Origin: Rotaria sp. Silwood1
Taxonomy: Eukaryota; Rotifera; Eurotatoria; Philodinida; Philodinidae
DNA length: 64,000 nt
Direction: 5' to 3'
NCBI GenBank assembly: GCA_905250075.1
Contig: CAJNOP010000686.1
Coordinates: 51,100-115,099 of the forward strand
In this document: in pieces, positions 35,927 through 47,714 of the stretch
Position numbering within the stretch: the stretch's first letter is position 1
How the letters are laid out: each line of letters starts with the position of its first letter
The notes under the pieces: model-generated
Told to the model about the DNA's origin: nothing
Databases searched by the model: none
What the model saw: only the letters and a program-made list of their open reading frames with translations
Program-made: the position numbers and the translations under genes

Positions 35927-38900
35927 ACACGAACCGCCAACTATGCGGGAACTGTCTGTCATCCTTATGCTCCTTAAGGCTCGACATCATTTAACAGACT
36001 CCTGTGTTGATGATTTATGTAGTCTCTTTATCCGACTTGGCATAAAAAATTCACCGATGTCTTTTCAACAATTGAAAAATTTTCTTGTTCCATGAAAGAA
36101 TGTTACTGATTTAGTAGAATATCGGGTGTGTAATGAATGTGCTTCTCTCTGCCAAGGAAAAACACAAGGTCGTAAGGCAAATTGTAAACTATTCGGCTCT
36201 TTTACTAAATATCCTACGGAGTTTCTCCACTTTCCAATTGAATTCCAGTTTTTATCAATTTTATCTCGTACAAAAATCAAATTTTATAATAATGATATAC
36301 GAACTTCTCCAGCAACAGAATTATCAGACGTTTGTGATGGAGCAGTTTATAGAAAACTTGCTCGAACTCAGCGTGATTCTTTTATTACACTCACATTAAA
36401 CATTGATGGAATATCAATTTTTCAATCAAGCAATCGATCTATTTGGATATTTACTGCTGCAATCAATGAAATTGCTCGTCAAGATCGATTAAAATTAAAT
36501 AACATGCTAATTTTGGCTATTTCTTCGAGCCTTTGTAAGCCGTCCAAGGCACAAATGCAGTCAATGCTTAAACCTATTGTTCAAAATTTAAAAAGAATTG
36601 AAAATGGAATTAGTTTTAGCACTCCAGATCAAGCAGCAGTTTGGGGAAGAGTTTTCTTAATACTCAGCTGCAACGATAAGCCAGCCCAAGCACTTCTTCA
36701 AAACCTTGGAGAGCCTCATGGACGCTTTGGATGTGGTTCGTGCACTATTGAAGGTCAGTTATGTAACAAGGAACACAAAACAGACAAATCGGATATATTT
36801 GCATGAAATTACTATAAACATTCACTGACGGAAATGATGAAAAATTAAAAAAGTGAAATTTTAGTTGATGAAATAAATATTTTAATCAAATTCATATCAG
36901 GACTTTGATTAAAACAACGTGAAGTCATGACATTAGTTTGATTAAAATAGCTATCTTATCAACTCAGAGAATTAAAAAATCAAAAAAATTAGGTTAAAAT
37001 GATGGAATCGATATAAAAGTTGATGTATTTCATTTTCATCAATTAAAATGGAAATTTTCATCAATCTCATTTGATGTTTTTTAAGTCTTGACGAATTTCA
37101 TTTTATGCCTTTGATTTGTAATAGAAATCATGCAATGAGATTAATGAAAATTTTCATTTTAATCAATGAAAATGAAATACATCAATTTTTATATTCGTTT
37201 CATGATCTGAAATGTTGTTTTTTTCATGCGTTTCACATGAAAGTCATCATTCTTTTTAACTTTTTCATTCTATGGGAAGCAAAATTATATTCTTTTTACG
37301 ACTTGACTGAAACCTATAAGTAAAAAGGTGGATGAAAGCTTCCCTCTCGAGAAACAATTATATTAGAATAAAGCCAAATTCTTATATTTTCAGGCGATAA
37401 AGTTTCTACTGGTAAAACTACGATACGTGTATTCCCAACAGCACCAACAATCACCTATAGTTTACGTACTAATGAATGGTACGATCAAATGATCGAAACA
37501 GTTTGTAAACCAGTAAGATTTTTCAAAATATTAAATATAGTTTCTATAAATCCTGTTCAAAGGATGTTCGACAAAGAACAACTGAAGATGAAATCCTCGA
37601 AATGTTGTGTGGTCATAAAGGTTTTTGTCGTTTGCGAGATTTGAGTAACTTTGATATTGGCCAGTCATTTGCGAATGACCCCTTACACAATGTTTACCAC
37701 GGCGTATTTGTGAGTTTAATAATATTATATTGTTTAATTTTCCTTTTTATAATTGCAGCGACGCATTCTTGTACCTCTGTTTGATGATAAATATGCGAAA
37801 CAAAAGTGGTCATGTAAAAATAAAATGGAAAGTATTCAAGCTTCATTGGACAAAATTCATTATCCATCCAATACAACTAGAATACCTCGTCCCCTCATAT
37901 TTTTTTAAAAAATACAACGATTCAGAACTACGCACTCTATTGTTATTTGGAATATTTGCTTTTCGAGAAGAATTAAACGAATTACATTACAAACGTGAGT
38001 ATTTTACTGCTGATGCCTAAATGTAGGCAAACCAACAATAGCGACAGTTTTCACAGCCAGGAGAAAAAACTTATTTTGAAAAAACATCATATGAATGAAG
38101 AAAAATTGTTTTTTTCTGGGATGACTATATTAGTTTAATCAAATGAATACTACTAATCTGAAACAAATTAAAATTATTCTATGATTTATATTAAAATACT
38201 CTGTTTCATCAAATTCATTGCATTATTTTGATACATGTTGTCCAAACATTTTTTGAAATGATTTTTTAAAGTTTTTTTTACTAATCGATATAAATGCAGT
38301 TATTTTCATAGATTTGGAATTACTCTCGATTGCCATGCACCTTGCTGAAAGCCGATGCTTGAAACAACGTCAAGTAACTGAAATAAAATACTTATTGGAT
38401 GTATTCGTACAACAATTTCCTTCGATCTATACCGTTCGCCACCACACACAAGTCGTCCATAGTCTCATGCACGTATCAAAAACCAATGCGAATTTCGGAC
38501 CACTTCAGAACTATTCCACGTTTTCATTCGAAAGTATCTTGGGTAATAAATATATGTCCATTTTCAAAATCTTTCGTCTATACTTCCATTTTAGGCATCA
38601 TTGCTTCATCAGTTCACGGAACTCGAATGCATGCACATGAAATCAGAAACAATATTGCTCTTATTCGAATGGCGACAGCTGATATTGAACGACATGACTT
38701 CAACCAACAATTAAAATTATTCTATACAGAAATAAATGCATTCAAGAAACAAGAGTGTCTTGCAACCATTGAAAAATCATCATTCGGATCCACTTACTTA
38801 TCTGCCTGTAGGCTATTGGACGAATGTGAAAATTTATCTATTCAACACCAGCTGCATTGTAAAATTTCTCATCCATTTTATAAAGTTCTCTTCGTCGGCA

Positions 38901-39262
38901 AGGTCAGATTTACAGTGTCAGATGGAAAAATGCTTGATGATGGATGTGTTGCTTTTGACAATGGTCAAGGTACTTTAGAAACGGGTTTTATTCGTGCAAT
39001 ACAAAATAGTAATTGTTCAAACATGGAGACATTGATCTATGTGGAAAAGTTCATCATCCAGAAATATCTTGCAGTAAACATCGATGTCCCCAATCAATCT
39101 TCACCAGTCAACATCATCTGTTCTGATTTTGTCTTCATTCGATTATCGGGTCAGATCGTACCAATTCGTCCTATTAACTTGATCGAGAAGCTGTCGTACA
39201 TAAAACTGAGTACGAAAGATTTTATCATTATACGTTATCCCAATTTGTTAGAAAGCTCCTAG
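35927..39262 (+). pseudogene. CACTA/EnSpm-like DDE transposase, interrupted by one stop and one frameshift
   Basis: Six exons can be joined: 35927-36753, 37394-37512, 37563-37709, 37759-37994, 38312-38542 and 38595-39262, about 740 codons. The family marks are those of CACTA/EnSpm transposases (transposase_21 plus DUF4218-type regions). A CNECASLC cysteine cluster comes first, then LNIDGISIFQSSNRSIW (first catalytic Asp), GCGSCTIEG, FANDPLHNVYHGVF (second Asp), and FGPLQNYSTFSFESILG followed by SSVHGTRMH (third acidic residue). Two lesions break it. A TGA stands at 36093-36095 where the frame otherwise continues unbroken. A one-base shift occurs in the T/A homopolymer at about 37902-37914 in exon 4. 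All five splice junctions are otherwise clean, so inactivation is recent, or the homopolymer lesion is an assembly error. The 5' end is uncertain: the first exon begins at an acceptor and no start exon was found. Confidence 0.82.
37008..37198. repeat. inverted repeat within transposase intron 1
   Basis: tataaaagttgatgtatttc...catcaatctcattt (37010-37073) is mirrored by atgagattaatgaaaatttt...aatacatcaatttttata (37135-37193). The arms are about 65 bp and nearly perfect, with a 55-bp loop. It may be a small MITE inserted into the intron or a structural part of the element. Confidence 0.65.
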
Positions 39263-39499
39263 TAAATTCATTGATGACTCTTTATTCTCAAATCTCAACT
39301 TAGTTGTCATACACATATATATTAAATAAAGATTATTATATTCTTCAAACATCTTGGTTCTCTTCTTCAAATATTCAATAGAAATTCAGATTAAAAGTCA
39401 TATGATGTACAAATTGTAAAAACTATGTCATAAGTTTGCACTTAACCCAGCAACAAAAAAAAAGTGTAGTATGTCTAATTTAAGAGTAACAAGACAAAT

Positions 39500-40330
39500 G
39501 CAGTGATTTTAATTTTTCAAGAATAGACAATGTAACGGTATGAAAATGATGCAAAAGTAATGAAGTACTGTTATTATTATAATTTTGCANNNNNNNNNNA
39601 ATTTTGCAAAAAAACTCAAGATTATCTGATAAAAATGATGCAAAAGAAATAAAACTAATACAATGATTTCAGTTTTTTTAAAATAGACAAATTAATGCGG
39701 TGGAAATGATGTAAAAGTAATGAAATTAATGCAGTGATCTTAATTTTTCAAGAATAGACAATTTAATGAAATAGAAATGATGCAAAAATAATGAAATTAC
39801 TGTTATTATAATGCTTTTATAAAAAAATTAAGATTATCTGATGAAAATGATGAAAAAGAAATAAAACTAATGCAGTGAATTCAATTTTTTAAGAATAGAT
39901 AATTTCATGAAGTGGAAATAATGCAAAAGTAATGAAACTAATGCAATGATTTTAATGTTTCAAGAATAGAGAATTTAATGGAATAAAAATGATGCAAAAA
40001 TAATGAAAGTACTGTAATGATTATAGTTTTGTAAAAAATCAAGATCGTATGATGAAAATGATGCAAAAAAATAAAACTAATGCAATGAATTCAATTTTTT
40101 AAGAATAGACAATTTAATGGAATGAAAACGATGCAAAAATAATGAAAGTACTGTTATTATTATAGTTTTTCGGAAAAATTAAGATTATCTGATGAAAATC
40201 ACGCAAAAAAAATGAAATCAATGCAGTAATTTCAATTTTTCTAGAATAAACAATTTGAGGCAATGAAAATGGTACAAAAATAATGAAATTGTCTGAATGA
40301 GTTTGATTTTTGCAAAATAATTAAAGTAAC
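39500..40330. repeat. 70-bp minisatellite array, right of the transposase gene
   Basis: About eleven units start at roughly 39541, 39629, 39702, 39771, 39841, 39908, 39983, 40052, 40122, 40192 and 40262, giving a period near 70 bp. Each has gaaaatgatgcaaaaataatgaaa or a close variant. Two subtypes partly alternate: one continues with actaatgcaatgaattcaat and the other with gtactgttattatagttttg, suggesting a 140-bp higher-order unit. A 10-N gap lies inside. Confidence 0.8.
39590..39599. other. small assembly gap (10 N) inside the array
   Basis: Ten N lie between two copies of the same short sequence (attttgca on both sides). This looks like an unresolved overlap or collapsed repeat, so the copy number of the array is uncertain. 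Confidence 0.9.
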
Positions 40331-40398
40331 GGAATTTTTTTGATAAAAAATTTGAAAATAATCATTTAAATGAAATTTTTTTCATTTTTTTATTCCCT

Positions 40399-40552
40399 GG
40401 GTAGGCGTTGGTGGGGATGTAAAACATGGGGTGCGGGGTGTGTGTGTGGATGTTTGTGTTGGTATGTCTGTTCGCTTTATACACTCCCACACCAACACGC
40501 ATGCGCATCCACATTCACATTCCACGCCCCACCCCCACACCACCACAGCCAC
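40399..40552. repeat. telomere-like G-rich/C-rich hairpin, long
   Basis: ggtaggcgttggtggggatg...ggggtgcggggtgtgtgtgtgg forms the G-rich arm, and ccacaccaacacg...cacgccccacccccacaccacc the C-rich arm. It lies immediately beyond the right end of the 70-bp array region. Confidence 0.65.
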
Positions 40553-41413
40553 ATTATTGGGGTCTTGGTTTTTTACCCTTTTTCTTTTTCTTTTTATATC
40601 TAACTAAAAATGTACGGACACACATACACACAAATGATCAAACTACATCGTACCAACTAGAACAGAAAGAAACGCGAATATATGTATATCATTTCGCAAA
40701 TCCAGGATAAACGAAAGAGAAAATGAATACAAAAAAGAGAAGATAATGTAATCGAAAGATATTACATCGAAGAAAGAGATGTTGCCATAATAAGAAAATA
40801 ATGACATCATATCGAAGAAAAAGAAAGAGGGAAGGCATAATCTCGATTTATATGAAATCAAGGACAAAAAGTAAACAGCAGAAAATAGAAGACACACTGT
40901 GAGGGCAAAGCCCGTAACACATGCCCACACCCCATCCTAATAACATTCGAATATTCCTTCATCTTTTGTTTACGATCATGATCGTCTTGAAAAATGACAT
41001 TTTGTAAAACGGAATTCGTTGACTACCTTGTTTGCTAGAAAAAATTACATAATTTATAATATGTTATTTTTGGTTTTTCGTAAGTCATGTGTTGACAAAA
41101 AAGACACTGAAAATAACATTTCTTTTACGATTTTATATCGAATTTTCGATGCTAGAAAATTGAAAAAATAGTGCATGACAATGTTGCTATTAGTTCTCAT
41201 CAATAGTATAAGCTATTGATTTCAAACTTTGTGGTTATATAGCACTAAGCATGTAAAATAATCTGCCGAAGTTTCAAAGGGTTTGCTCTTGCTGAACGCG
41301 AGAACGATGAATTTCAAAATCACTACAGAACTTTTGAGACATCACTTATATATGGATGCGTATATAAGGATATTTGGAGACAGATGTTTTGCATGTTTTC
41401 AATAATTCATGTA
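40553..41413. other. purine-rich spacer
   Basis: Between 40640 and 40890 the plus strand is strongly A/G-rich (gaaagagaaaatg, aagaaaaagaaagaggg). At 40903-40919 it ends in gggcaaagcccgtaaca, a motif shared with 47858-47874. No gene was recognised before the GPCR stop codon. Confidence 0.4.
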
Positions 41414-42331
41414 TCATTTAATAGTAAGTTGCTCGCGCTCAAGAGGTACTGATCTCACGTTGAAAATTGTGTGTGTGTACAATTGCTTCAGATGAGGAGA
41501 TACCAATGGAAGTACCACTGAAATAGAGATCAGTGCGAGAATAGTGAGAAGCCATTCCAAAGCAACTAACCATGTTGGAAGACTTCCAAGAATCCGGTAA
41601 GCTACGGGAAAAAATGCATGTGGTGCAGCAGAAGCTGTCAAAAGTGTAAGAATGATAAGTACACGTTTTAAGATAATTATATCACGATGTATACTTTTTC
41701 GTCGCTTAATTGTTATCATTGTTGAGTTATGTTGTCGAACATAATATATAGTATACACATAGCTACATGCTATTATAATAAATGGAAAAACAAAACCAAT
41801 TACACAAACAGTTAATGATCCACGCATACTACTTGGTGTAACTTGACAATGATAATCATTATGTAAGTATTCCATATCACCGATAATCAAACTTGGCAAT
41901 AATTCTAAGGCTGAAAAAATCCATTGACCAAATGAAATGATTATATAAAAACTAAAAGGTTTACATTTGGTTTGTATTGGATATATGATTCGACATATTC
42001 TATAAATAGCCTGGAGCAAGAATGAATGAAAAAATGTATAACCACAAATGTACATAAAATAAGCTTTTATTCGACACCACCAATTATTAAACGAACTATC
42101 TGGATGTGAATATCCATACATATAATAAATACACATATCCAAAAGAAAACAGCTAATACATAGTAGAATGATATAAATATTTGCAAGAAATAAATAATCC
42201 ACACGTTTTCTTTTGATTGCTGATTGATGTAAAATCATGAACATTAAAAGATAAATAGAGATACAGATCTGAATTGTCGAAAAAATTGATGCAATTGAAT
42301 ATAAAACAATGTTCACATCTGTGATGGTCAT
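41414..42331 (-). CDS. rhodopsin-class seven-transmembrane receptor (GPCR)
   Basis: A single uninterrupted frame of 305 residues starts at a true ATG (42331) and ends at 41414. Seven hydrophobic helices can be followed, starting at residues of about 8, 45, 85, 128, 172, 217 and 255. The cysteine before TM3 (WWCRIKAYF) and one in extracellular loop 2 (DYHCQVT) could form the conserved disulfide. The DRY position after TM3 reads YRICRI, keeping the arginine. The NPxxY motif of TM7 is replaced by LPLVSPHLKQLY. The short N terminus and intronless structure match the large lineage-expanded orphan rhodopsin-like families seen in rotifers and other spiralians. The ligand is unknown; the receptor would act in the plasma membrane through G proteins. 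The C-terminal tail is short, with no lipidation cysteine. Confidence 0.82.
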   Translation of the reverse strand: MTITDVNIVLYSIASIFSTIQICISIYLLMFMILHQSAIKRKRVDYLFLANIYIILLCISCFLLDMCIYYMYGYSHPDSSFNNWWCRIKAYFMYICGYTFFHSFLLQAIYRICRIIYPIQTKCKPFSFYIIISFGQWIFSALELLPSLIIGDMEYLHNDYHCQVTPSSMRGSLTVCVIGFVFPFIIIACSYVYTIYYVRQHNSTMITIKRRKSIHRDIIILKRVLIILTLLTASAAPHAFFPVAYRILGSLPTWLVALEWLLTILALISISVVLPLVSPHLKQLYTHTIFNVRSVPLEREQLTIK

Positions 42332-42689
42332 CGCTGATTGATGAAACTAGCTTTCAAATGATTGGATATTCGATAACAAATCTATATAATTGATCGTTAA
42401 GATATTTTTGAAATAGATCTAAAATAGAGTAATGTCCCTAATAACGACAGTCAGCTAAATTTTGGCCCTAATAACAACACTCTAACAAGATTCAAGCAAA
42501 AAGTACTGTTTGAGAAAAAGGAAAAGTTTTCACGATTGTCATTCGGAAAACAACCAAAGGTCTCGCTGACATTTTTGTAAAGCGTATCGAATTCTATCTA
42601 AGTGCAAAAGTTTGTGAAAGAAAAATTCGATTTGTGGAGATACAAAACTGGAAGAGAACACACCCACCATTGATGAAACAAAAAGTGAT

Positions 42690-43370
42690 CCTAATGACAA
42701 CATCATGATACCCGGCTATTTATTCATCCGAAAAACGACACTCAACTGGCTTTTGACTCCAATAGAGATACATCATTAGAAATACAGTTTAAGAGAATCT
42801 ATTCATAAGTACTCCATCTAATTATAAATCTTGAATACAATTCGCAACAAACTGCACTACCAACTTTGTAGGTCGTATCCAAATCGTTTTTTGTTCTAAA
42901 ATATTCTTTTCTAGACAAACTTAATAAGATCAAACATATGAATATGCTTAATTTTTTTTTCGCGTAATCGGAGTACAATCTATGGAATGACAGAATAGAT
43001 GATAATATGTCGTGGGACGCGATCATTTATTAACATTACTGTGCTTTGTAAAGATTTCATTAATGATAAAACAGATTGTTTTGCGTGCGACATGTATATT
43101 AATGAGAGAGGAGTCGTTTTATAAACGATTGAGAAAGAAATGATTCGAATAAAATCAACAAAGTAGCTGGCTGAGTTTGCCGCGAATTGTATCCAAGATT
43201 TATAATTAGATATCTTACTTATGAATAGATTCTCTTAAACTGTATTTCTAATGATGTATCTCTATTGAAGTCAAAAGCCAGTTGAGTGTTGTTTTTTGGA
43301 TGAACAAATAACTGGATATCATGACTAAGACGAAAATGTAGTTGTGTTGTAATTAGGATCAAAAAATGGT
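42690..43370. repeat. large inverted repeat upstream of the GPCR gene
   Basis: Arms of about 170 bp (about 42695-42855 and 43165-43355) are inverted copies with high but imperfect identity. For example cactcaactggcttttgac, agagatacatcattagaaat and acagtttaagagaatctatt all recur inverted. The loop is about 310 bp. A telomere-like hairpin starts 15 bp beyond the right arm. No TIR-adjacent target duplication was found. Confidence 0.65.
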
Positions 43371-43384
43371 TGGGCATTATGATT

Positions 43385-43475
43385 AAGGGTGTGTGTGGGA
43401 TGTGGGTATGAGTGTTTCCTTGATCCATACTCACACTCCACATCCACATCCACACCCTCACGCCCATATCCACCC
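43385..43475. repeat. telomere-like G-rich/C-rich hairpin
   Basis: agggtgtgtgtgggatgtgggtatgagtg is followed by ttccttgatc and then catactcacactccacatccacatccacaccct. The inner arms pair almost without loop, and further cccatatccaccc repeats follow. Confidence 0.7.
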
Positions 43476-44642
43476 AGTAGCTATGATTTGGCATCACGCA
43501 ACAACAAAGACAACATTGATAGACGAGACCAAACATACAGTCAAGAAAGGGAAGAAATTTAAAACAATTTTTTGAAAGAATCTCTCATACGTAGAACTTA
43601 TGTCTCCATACTCTTCAATAGTTAGCTGTGTAAAGTACTCACTTAACTTCATAAAAACTAATAGTAGAAGAATTCTTCGATGAGTAGAAAAAAAATGTTT
43701 TCAATGCAGACTCTGTACTATCTTGTTAAACATGATGCTCAAATGGTTGTAAACTACAGCAAGATCTTGACTACATGATTTCTGTGTGATCAGAAAGTAA
43801 GATCTGAAAATATTTGTGAAGTACAATATTTCATTCATGAACTTAAACCTAAAAAGCCTACCGGAGGGGATAACAACTGGAACTTTATAATTGAAGAAGC
43901 ACTTCTAATTTTCGGCCAGTACCTGTGAAAACGTTTCAACAACTGCATAAATAATAGTCAATTGATCAAAGATGGAAGAATGACTAAAATTGTTAACTGA
44001 AACAAAATGAGAAGAGTAGTGTCAAAATACGAAACAAAGTTAAACTGGTTTCCTTCCTAGAAATATATTCTAGATTCTATGAGAAAATCTTGTTAGATAA
44101 AGTGCAGAAGTAACTAACATTTAATCGCATATTGCCTACTAAACAAGTGAGTTTTTGTAAACGCAGTCTACTATCTATGTAGTTCAAGAAATGAGACTTC
44201 GTCGTTTAAAACAGTTTATATTGTCTAAAACTACTGTTTATTGCAGCAAAACATAGTTTTGAAGCAGAGAATAACAAGGAGTGAGATATTTTATTCGTCT
44301 ATGATATGTAAGATGACTGAAACAGAAGCATCAGTGATATATGTTGACGTGACTCTCAGTCATGTATCAATATAAAACAAGAAAGGGCATTCGCAAAACT
44401 GACGAAAACTAATTTTTCCGATGTCGTCACTTTTCTCTTCTATTTGTCTTTCTTTTTTCTTTTCATGCCATACTTTAAATGTTCTGCTGTTTCCTTTGTC
44501 TCATCTCTCCTTCCCTCTGGTTATCTCTCTCTGACTTTCTTGTTTTCTTCTTTCCCTGACTATTCTTTCTTCCTTTTTTTTCTCTTTTACATGTTCTTTT
44601 CTTGTCGTCTCGTCATTTTTCTCATAGTAATAATTACATTTT

Positions 44643-44947
44643 CCATGTAAAAAAGAATTGAATGAAGAGTCAGATTAAAAATTGATTATAATGGCACTAT
44701 TATAATCTGATTTTAAACAAGTTTTGACGCTTGAAAAGACAAATTTTATTTGATTCTGGTTTTTTTTACAATCTATTTTAATTGATTACCTACAACTACT
44801 ATAATAATCGATTAAAATAGATTGAAAAAAAATCAAAATCAAATAAAACTTGTCTTTTAAAGCTGAAAAACCTGATTAAAGCCAAATCATAATAGTGCCA
44901 TTATCATCAGTTTTTAATCCGATTCTTAATTCAAAGTGTTTACATGG
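44643..44947. mobile_element. palindromic MITE (about 300 bp)
   Basis: The ends ccatgtaaa and tttacatgg are inverted copies. Internally, agattaaaaattgattataatggcactat pairs with atagtgccattatcatcagtttttaatc, and further arms pair around aatctattttaatt / aatcgattaaaatagatt. Almost the whole element is one long hairpin with a loop of about 20 bp near 44795. No coding sequence. Confidence 0.75.
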
Positions 44948-47369
44948 GTCATCATACTCCTGTGTCATTAGATAGTCTACCTGAACAAATATTCTTAACC
45001 TTCCTCGCAATAGAAGACCTCCCTTTAATTAATTAATTTTTTGCTGATTAGGAGCTTTAATTATGGAATTCTCTGAAAATATGCCTAGTTTTTAGGGTTT
45101 TAAGCAGAGTATCTTAAGAAAGTGAGTTCAAAATTATCCCTAACTCTTTAAAAGCCTCAAAACCCTAGTGAAAATCTTAAAAGCCGCATCGATTTTCTGG
45201 AAAACCCTTTTAATTAAAAATTGAGAAAAAATATGGGACATAATACAAGACTCCACTGGAAAAATTTACACTGAGACATGATAGAAGGCCCGAAATCTTC
45301 TATTAAGGGGGAGTTTATTACATTTATTTATAAGTCGTAAAACAAATCTTTGATATCTCTCATATTCCTCATTAATTTATCGGTTTCATATACATCATTC
45401 CGATGAATTATCTACCTGGTAATTTTTCTTACAGTGTGACATGGTTGATACGTACAGCTAACTCATCTCATTACGGGACCGGAGGAAAAAACGACTTATT
45501 GAGCACCACAAAAAAGACAATTAACCACCAAATTAATAATGTGTGAAAACAGCAGCAAACAATGAGACAATTGAGCATGCAATGAAAAAATTAATATAAA
45601 AGTGATCAATCAGTTGTTGAAATTGAACAAGTCAACATGAAGATATAGTTTGAGAATAGCTATATCAGAATTTATAGACTTTTTTCTTTTTTTTATCGTT
45701 TCTTTCTTCAATAAGGAGTAAAGTAAAAGAGAATAATATATGTAGTAATAAATTTTTAATTATTATAATTTTTATTTTCTGTTTTGCCAGGGTGCGCGAT
45801 AATGAAAGAAAAAGAACGGCGGCTAAAAGTAATAAGAAAAAACAATGGGTAGGGAAAAGAGTGTCAATAATGCGAGGTCTTTCGAATTTCATCTCTGTCG
45901 CGTGACTAACTATGATAAAAAATAAAAATTATAATAAAATTGTACTGCTATTTATATTATTTACTTTTATTGTGTTTCTTATTGAGAAAAGAAAAAAAAC
46001 TATAAATCCTGGCATGGCTATTCTCAAATTAGACCTTTATATTGACTTGTTCGTTTAAAGAATAACAGTCTTAATTAACTAATAAAACGTGTTCGGAACT
46101 TGTAGGTGAACGACGAGAAGAAGATAGATAAAAAAAAGCTCGGTCTGTTTTATTATTATGAGTTGTTTGCTCTTCATTATATTCATATTTAATTATTTGC
46201 TTGTTCTTGTATTTATGATTTATCTGCTGTTGCTACTTTTTTGTAAAGCTACCAATGTTATTCTGATTTCATCTAAACGTAACTTTGGTACTCAAATATC
46301 TTATTTTTTGGTGCTCATTTTACATATATTAAAATTGGTCCTCCAAGATCTTGTTTTTTGATGCCCTTTTCATATATAACTAATTAGGTGCTCAATAGTC
46401 TTATTGTGTACTGGTCAAAACACATATCGTCCAAATTCTTATCTTGTCTTGCGTATCGATTCGTTCTCTTGGCGATGACGTGATGAATAGTCCGAGTAAA
46501 TTAATCACGAAACATTCTAGAATTCAACTTATTATTGCATAAAAGAATAATTGCAAATAACTCTACTATTGCATTAAGAAAAAAGAATCACTCACATTAC
46601 TTCAAATTATGCAAAGTCTTTTTTCATGAAAATGATTTTAAATTAGAAAAACTCATAAAAAATATTTTTGAACTCATTTTAAATCACAAAATCAATAATC
46701 GCTGTTTTCTCCTTGAATTAGAGACATGTTAGCTTGCTTATAGCTTTATCAGTGTTCGATCTAGCTATGGCTACAGATTTCTGTCTGCCTTACGAACGAT
46801 ATTGACCACTTCTCAAGGTGGAAAACAAGCTGCAAATTTGTAGTGAAACATTTTATTTGACAGCAGATTCTTAGCAAGTTTACTGGGTGTCAGTGAACTC
46901 GAAAGTCAATCATGGATACAAGTAAAACATATTACGGGAAGAATGCCAACCTCGACAAGTAATAAAGATGTGTAAAACTGATCATAGTATAAAGTCGAAA
47001 AAAAAAAGAATATTAGTACATATGCTGAACAAGCTATTATATATAGCATCAAGTCGCCATATCGCTTACTAGACGTTTGGTTTGTCTTTTGTTAATATAT
47101 TCTTTGTTGTTTTATTATTTTGTTTCTTTTTTCGCATATGAACTAACTTTTTTCTTGTTTTCTTTCCTTCAATTTACCAGTAATGAACAAGAATAAAAAG
47201 GATCACTCGTATATAATTCAAATACCTCATTTGTTGTACTATTGGTTTTGTTCTGTTTTATTTCCTTACATGCATTAATGTAAGCACTTTCAAGTGGAAT
47301 AATTTAACGAACTCATAACAACAAAGAAAATGCATGTTTGATGCAACCAGAGGTGTAAGTCGACGGGTT

Positions 47370-47560
47370 AATCGGTGGCGGCTGCTAATAATATTTAATT
47401 TTTCAAAATTTTCCATGACTGCTGGCCCAAATCTGTAGGCTCGTCGACGATGATGACTGTAAATTTTTAATATTTTTTGCTCAAGACGGCGACGGCTGTT
47501 AATATGAAATTTCTTTTTCCTCATGGCGGCGGTGATTGTTCAGTTGAAAATTTAATTAGT
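47370..47560. repeat. degenerate tandem repeat with CGGCGG cores
   Basis: Four loosely similar units of about 40 bp each begin with a GC-rich core (gtggcggctgctaat, cgtcgacgatgatgactg, cggcgacggctgttaat, ggcggcggtgattgtt) and continue with AT-rich sequence (aatttttcaaa, aaatttttaat, gaaatttcttttt). The 88-codon minus-strand frame through it is the repeat translated. Confidence 0.45.
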
Positions 47561-47605
47561 GTTTCGAGAATAATAAATGCATGTTTATTTCAATACTTGT
47601 TCATT

Positions 47606-47714
47606 AGGGTGTGGGTGTGGGTATGGGTTTGGAATTGATATATAGATGAAGTGTGTGGGTGTTGATGTTTCGTCTATATATCAATCCCAAACCCAAACCC
47701 ACACCCACACACCC
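47606..47714. repeat. telomere-like hairpin with an extended palindrome
   Basis: agggtgtgggtgtgggtatgggtttgg is followed by aattgatatatagatga, a loop, cgtctatatatcaat and then cccaaacccaaacccacacccacacaccct. Complementarity therefore continues past the G/C tracts into ordinary sequence, showing that this copy is a foldback structure and not just two chance arrays. Confidence 0.8.

Larger units (their letters stand above)
43476..47605. other. gene-poor stretch
   Basis: No gene recognised. A 44.4-44.65 kb frame is a hydrophobic low-complexity translation of CT-rich DNA and is not accepted. One MITE is listed separately. About 45010-45310 holds degenerate palindromic pieces (agggttttaag / aaaaccctag) that could be another decayed foldback. 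Four degenerate ~40-bp units with cggcgg/cgacgg cores lie at 47370-47560. Confidence 0.4.

Noticed and set aside
40426-40710. Frames spanning the hairpin near 40.45 kb
   Set aside because: Translations of G-rich/C-rich repeats.
44444-44650. 68-codon hydrophobic frame resembling a membrane protein
   Set aside because: The underlying DNA is CT-rich low-complexity sequence (ttctctttttttcc); hydrophobicity is a by-product.
47258-47524. 88-codon Arg/His-rich minus-strand frame
   Set aside because: Arises from the CGGCGG-core tandem units.
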